Source of the DNA: Streptacidiphilus anmyonensis
GTDB taxonomy: Bacteria; Actinomycetota; Actinomycetes; Streptomycetales; Streptomycetaceae
Direction of reading: 5' to 3'
Length of the DNA: 39,059 nucleotides
Assembly: GCF_000787855.1 (NCBI RefSeq)
Contig: NZ_BBPQ01000076.1
Location: 2,003-41,061, forward strand
Numbering within the stretch: the first letter of the stretch is position 1; each line of letters opens with the position of its first letter. The position numbers were made by a program, and so were the translations under genes. Under the pieces are notes generated by a model that was given only the letters and a program-made list of their open reading frames with translations, made no database searches and was not told the DNA's origin. Shown here in pieces: positions 35,544 through 39,059 of this stretch.

Positions 35544-37202
35544 ATGGCACAGCACCCCGACCAGTCACCGACCCGGCGTCAGATCCTGACCACCGCCGGA
35601 GGCCTGGCCGTCGGCACCGCCGCCGCCGTGAGCCTGGGCGCACCGCCCGCCGCGGCGAGCACTCCGCAGGGCGGCCCGGATGACGCCGGAACGCCGGAGC
35701 CGACCGCGTTCGGGCCGGTGACGGTCGAGCCCGGCGACCCGCGTTACGAGTCGCTGCTGCGCGGCGACAACTTCCGCTTCGTCGGCAGCCCCGACGAGAT
35801 CCGCGTCTGCGGCTCGACGGAGCAGGTCGTGCGTGCCGTCGCGGACGCCGTGCGCAGCGGTCGGCAGGTCGCGGCGCGCAGCGGCGGCCACTGCTTCGAG
35901 GACTTCACGGCGGCTCCGTCCGTGCGCATGCTGCTCGACCTCTCGCCGATGGACGCCGTCGGCTACGACCCGCGGCGCCGGGCCTTCGCGGTGCAGCCGG
36001 GCGCGACGCTGGGCCGCGTCTACACCACGCTGTTCAAGGGCTGGGGTGTGACCGTCCCGGCCGGCGGCTGCCCGGAGGTCGGCGCGGGCGGCCACTTCGT
36101 GGGCGGCGGGTACGGGCCGCTCTCGCGCCGCTACGGCTCCGTCGTGGACCACCTCTACGGCGTCGAGGTCGTGGTGGTGGACAAGGACGGCTCCGCCCGC
36201 GCCGTGGTCGCCACCCGGGAGCCCGACGACCCGCACGGGGACCTGTTCTGGGCGCACACCGGCGGGGGCGGCGGCAACTTCGGCATCGTGACCAGGTACT
36301 GGCTCCGCTCCCCCGGCGCGAGCGGCGACGACCCGACCAGGCTGCTGCCGCCCTCCCCGAAGCAGATGAGGGCCTTCGTGCTCACCTGGTCCTGGAAGGA
36401 CCTGGACGAGCGTCGGTTCACCACGCTGCTGCGCAACTTCTGCACCTGGCACGAGGAGAACAGCACCCCGGGCGCGCCGGGGACCGGGCTCTACAACGTG
36501 CTGATGCCGATGCACCGCTCCGCGGGGAGCTTCATCATGCTGACCCAGATGGACGCCGACCTCCCGGACGCGGACCAGCTGCTGGAGGACTTCTACACCG
36601 CGCTCGTGCGGGACACCGGCCCGGCCCCGACCGCCGTTCCGTTCACCAGCTCCTGGCTGCACGCGACGACCTGGCCGGGCACCGGCGAGGGCGGCGACAT
36701 CGCGACGCGCCGCTACAAGCTCAAGGCGGCATATCTGCGCCGTTCCTTCACCGACGTCCAACTGTCCGCCATCTACGCTCACTTGACGGACAAGACCGGT
36801 GACACGCAGAGCGGGATGCTGCTCGTCGGCTACGGCGGCCAGGTGCAGAGCGTGCCGCCGCAGGCCACGGCCGTCGCCCAGCGCGACGTGGTGATGAAGG
36901 CGGTCTTCCAGTCGATCTGGTACGCCGAGAGCGACGACGCCACCCACCTGGCCTGGGTCCGCGGGCTCTACCACGACGTCTTCGCCGCGACCGGCGGCGC
37001 CCCGGTCCCGGACGCGGTCGCCCACGGCTCCTACATCAACTACCCCGACGTGGATCTCGCCGACCCGGCGCTCAACACCTCGGGCGTGCCGTGGTCGACC
37101 CTCTACTACGGCGACAACTACCCGCGCCTCCAGCGGGTGAAGGCGCGTTGGGACCCGCGCAACGTCTTTCGCCACGCGCTCTCGATCGAGCCGCCCATCT
37201 GA
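35544..37202 (+). CDS. Tat-exported FAD-linked oxidoreductase (berberine-bridge type)
   Basis: A 552-residue protein with a twin-arginine signal (SPTRRQILTTAGG, hydrophobic stretch, then APPAAAS). The FAD domain carries the bicovalent pair: His116 in ARSGGHCF and Cys176 in PAGGCPEVGAGGHF; the C-terminal BBE motif is YYGDNYPRLQRVKARWDPRN. Enzymes of this type oxidise alcohols, sugars or alkaloids and pass electrons to O2, giving H2O2. ATG 35544 has AGGGGG 7 bases upstream. The next gene is also Tat-exported, suggesting an extracellular carbohydrate-related task; substrate unknown. Confidence 0.92.
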   Translation: MAQHPDQSPTRRQILTTAGGLAVGTAAAVSLGAPPAAASTPQGGPDDAGTPEPTAFGPVTVEPGDPRYESLLRGDNFRFVGSPDEIRVCGSTEQVVRAVADAVRSGRQVAARSGGHCFEDFTAAPSVRMLLDLSPMDAVGYDPRRRAFAVQPGATLGRVYTTLFKGWGVTVPAGGCPEVGAGGHFVGGGYGPLSRRYGSVVDHLYGVEVVVVDKDGSARAVVATREPDDPHGDLFWAHTGGGGGNFGIVTRYWLRSPGASGDDPTRLLPPSPKQMRAFVLTWSWKDLDERRFTTLLRNFCTWHEENSTPGAPGTGLYNVLMPMHRSAGSFIMLTQMDADLPDADQLLEDFYTALVRDTGPAPTAVPFTSSWLHATTWPGTGEGGDIATRRYKLKAAYLRRSFTDVQLSAIYAHLTDKTGDTQSGMLLVGYGGQVQSVPPQATAVAQRDVVMKAVFQSIWYAESDDATHLAWVRGLYHDVFAATGGAPVPDAVAHGSYINYPDVDLADPALNTSGVPWSTLYYGDNYPRLQRVKARWDPRNVFRHALSIEPPI

Positions 37203-37259
37203 CCACCTTTGCTGTTCTTTCGTTCGACGCGTCATTTCTTGCGCAATCTCCTCTGAGTC

Positions 37260-37288
37260 TTGCCTTGAAGTGTTGGCGTCAATACGCT
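37260..37288 (+). promoter_or_regulatory. candidate promoter, possibly for a leaderless mRNA
   Basis: TTGCCT (37260-37265), a 17-bp spacer and TACGCT (37283-37288) fit a vegetative promoter. The ATG at 37296 lies 8 bases past the -10 and has no ribosome site, so transcription could begin at the start codon. Confidence 0.4.
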
Positions 37289-37295
37289 CGCGCCC

Positions 37296-38978
37296 ATGAC
37301 AGTCTCTCGTCGCACCTTCCTGTCCACGGTCTCCGCCGGCGCGGCCGGCGTCGCCCTCGGGGGGCTCGGGCTGCCCGGCGCCGCGCGGGCGGCGAGTCCG
37401 GTCGGCGACGTCGTCGGAAAGGTGACGGTCGGTTACCAGGGCTGGTTCGCCTGCCCTGGTGACGGGGCGCCGATCGACGCCTGGTGGCACTGGAGCCAGA
37501 ACTGGTCGCAGGCTCCGTCGCCGAGCAACAACGTGATCAAGGCGTGGCCCGACTCGCGGGACTTCTCCCGCGTGTACCCGACCGCCTACGCCGCCCTCAA
37601 CGGCGGAGGCTCCGCGACGCTCTTCTCCTCATACGACCAGCAGACCATCGACACCCACTTCCAATGGATGCAGCAGAACGGCTGCGACACCGCCGCGCTC
37701 CAGCGGTTCGACCCGAACGGCAGCGAGGGCCCCACCCGCAACGCGATCACCGCCCGGGTGCGGTCCTCCGCCGAGGGGCACGGCGTGAAGTTCTACGTCA
37801 TGTACGACGTCAGCGGCTGGACGAACATGCAGTCCGAGATCAAGACGGACTGGACGAACCTCATGTCCGCCCACACCGCCTCCCCCGCCTACGCGCGGCA
37901 GAACGGCAAGCCGGTGGTCGGCGTCTGGGGCTTCGGCTTCAACGACGCCAACCACCCCTGGGACCCGTCGGCCTGCGCCGACGTCATCAGCTGGTTCAAG
38001 GCGCAGGGCTGCTACGTCATGGGCGGCGTACCGACCTGGTGGCGGCTGGGCACCAACGACTCGCGCGCCGGGTACCTGGACGTCTACCACGCCTTCGACA
38101 TGCTGTCGCCGTGGATGGTGGGCCGGATCGGCACCGCCGCGGACGCGGACAACTTCTACACCAACGCCACCGTCCCCGACCTCGCGGACTGCAACGCCCA
38201 CGGGATCGACTACCAGCCGTGCGTGCTGCCCGGCGACCTCTCGGCCCGGCAGCGGGCGCACGGCGACTTCATGTGGCGGCAGTTCTACAACATGACCCGG
38301 GCGGGCGTGCAGAGCCTCTACATCTCGATGTTCGACGAGTTCGGCGAGGGGAACCAGATCGCCAAGACCGCCGAGACCCAGAGCCAGGTGCCCGCCGGAT
38401 CCGGGCTGCTCTCCCTCGACGAGGACGGCACCGCCTGCTCCAGCGACTACTACCTGCGGCTGACCGCCGACGGCGGGAAGATGCTCAAGGGGCAGACCGC
38501 CCTCACCGCGACCCGGCCCACGCAGCCCGTCACCGGCTCGGGTTCCGGCGGCGGCTCGAATCCGGACCTCGCGCTGCACCAGCCCGTCGCGGAGAGCGGC
38601 CACACCCAGGTCTACGTCGCCGCCAACGCCGTCGACGGCGACCCGAACAGCTACTGGGAGAGCGTGGACAACGCGTTCCCCCAGTGGCTCCAGGTCGACC
38701 TCGGCTCCGCCGCCACCACCCGGCGCATCGTGCTGACGCTGCCGCCCTCGACCGCGTGGGGTGCGCGCACCCAGACCCTCACCGTCCAGGGCAGCACCGA
38801 CGGCAGCACCTTCCAGACCGTCGTCGCCTCCGCGAACTACCTCTTCGACCCCGCCACCGGCAACACCTCCACGATCACCTACCCGGCCACGGCCGCCCGC
38901 TACCTGCGGCTGTTCTTCACCGCCAACACCGGCTGGCCAGCCGGCCAGGCGTCCGGCTTCTCCGTGTACGCGAGCTGA
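37296..38978 (+). CDS. Tat-exported GH71/GH99-like hydrolase with discoidin domain
   Basis: A 560-residue protein. A twin-arginine signal (SRRTFLSTVSAG, cleavage near ARAAS) leads to a catalytic region (about 42-400) of the GH71/99-like 'xylosidase/arabinosidase' type: VTVGYQGWFACPGDG, WWHW, KFYVMYDVSGW and LYISMFDEFGEGNQI, with acidic residues suited to catalysis. A Gly/Ser linker (SGSGSGGGS) joins an F5/8 type C (discoidin, CBM32-like) domain (ANAVDGDPNSYWES, WLQVDLGSAATTRRI, RYLRLFF). It probably degrades an extracellular glycan; the substrate is not predictable. Confidence 0.9.
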   Translation: MTVSRRTFLSTVSAGAAGVALGGLGLPGAARAASPVGDVVGKVTVGYQGWFACPGDGAPIDAWWHWSQNWSQAPSPSNNVIKAWPDSRDFSRVYPTAYAALNGGGSATLFSSYDQQTIDTHFQWMQQNGCDTAALQRFDPNGSEGPTRNAITARVRSSAEGHGVKFYVMYDVSGWTNMQSEIKTDWTNLMSAHTASPAYARQNGKPVVGVWGFGFNDANHPWDPSACADVISWFKAQGCYVMGGVPTWWRLGTNDSRAGYLDVYHAFDMLSPWMVGRIGTAADADNFYTNATVPDLADCNAHGIDYQPCVLPGDLSARQRAHGDFMWRQFYNMTRAGVQSLYISMFDEFGEGNQIAKTAETQSQVPAGSGLLSLDEDGTACSSDYYLRLTADGGKMLKGQTALTATRPTQPVTGSGSGGGSNPDLALHQPVAESGHTQVYVAANAVDGDPNSYWESVDNAFPQWLQVDLGSAATTRRIVLTLPPSTAWGARTQTLTVQGSTDGSTFQTVVASANYLFDPATGNTSTITYPATAARYLRLFFTANTGWPAGQASGFSVYAS

Positions 38979-39027
38979 CGCCCTTAGGATCGCGAAGGGC
39001 CCGCACGCGTCGACGGAGGGACAGTTG

Positions 39028-39059
39028 GTGACTCCTCCCCGGCGTAAGCGCCGGGGCTT
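39028..39059 (+). CDS. start of a gene cut by the right edge
   Basis: GGAGGG (39015-39020) sits 7 bases before GTG 39028, which reads VTPPRRKRRG to the edge, a normal basic N-terminus. The same bases form a perfect hairpin, CCCCGGCG-TAAG-CGCCGGGG (39037-39056), so a terminator or element end is an alternative reading. Confidence 0.4.
   Translation, partial: MTPPRRKRRG

Noticed and set aside
39037-39056. Perfect hairpin at the right edge as an IS200/IS605-type element end.
   Set aside because: Only one hairpin and no transposase are visible, and the same bases read as a normal coding start after a good ribosome site; kept only as an alternative.

Overview
The window is high-GC DNA with GTG/TTG starts, GGAGG-type ribosome sites and gene families typical of a Streptomyces-like actinomycete (HAMP-array hybrid kinase, ANTAR protein, InhA-type FabI, UPF0336/HadA-like dehydratase, Tat-exported enzymes). 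Genus and strain cannot be fixed from the sequence alone. I see no rRNA, tRNA or CRISPR array.

Left flank (1-10.4 kb): an ANTAR-GAF protein running off the left edge, translationally coupled to a soluble HAMP-array hybrid histidine kinase; then a PRC-barrel protein, a beta-carbonic-anhydrase-like protein, an alpha/beta hydrolase, an MFS exporter, a GNAT acetyltransferase and an MscS-type channel. These look like ordinary signalling, stress and transport genes.

Core (10.4-34.1 kb): a putative biosynthetic gene cluster I cannot match to a known product. Ten minus-strand genes run from 28293 to 10479, most joined by 1-11 base stop/start overlaps. In transcription order: a KS-AT-ACP-alpha-oxoamine synthase PKS; an MmpL transporter; an adenylating ligase fused to an aldehyde dehydrogenase; a ThDP enzyme; a FabF-type ketosynthase; an ACP; a YqcI/YcgG-family (heme N-hydroxylase family) protein; a HadA-like dehydratase; a 14-helix MFS exporter; and an arginyl-tRNA synthetase. 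Upstream lie a small SagB-type nitroreductase-like gene, an InhA-type enoyl reductase, a diiron acyl-ACP desaturase, an XRE-TPR regulator and FabG. Together they suggest a dedicated type II fatty-acid line feeding an alpha-aminoketone-forming PKS, with N-oxidation, acyl-to-aldehyde reduction and C-C bond formation as tailoring steps. The co-transcribed ArgRS suggests self-resistance or aminoacyl-tRNA supply. The product is unknown; the pathway order is inference.

Right flank (34.1-39.06 kb): a CBS-pair protein, a membrane-anchored extracellular protein of unknown function, two Tat-exported enzymes (a bicovalent-FAD oxidoreductase and a GH71/99-like hydrolase with a discoidin domain), and the start of another gene at the right edge.
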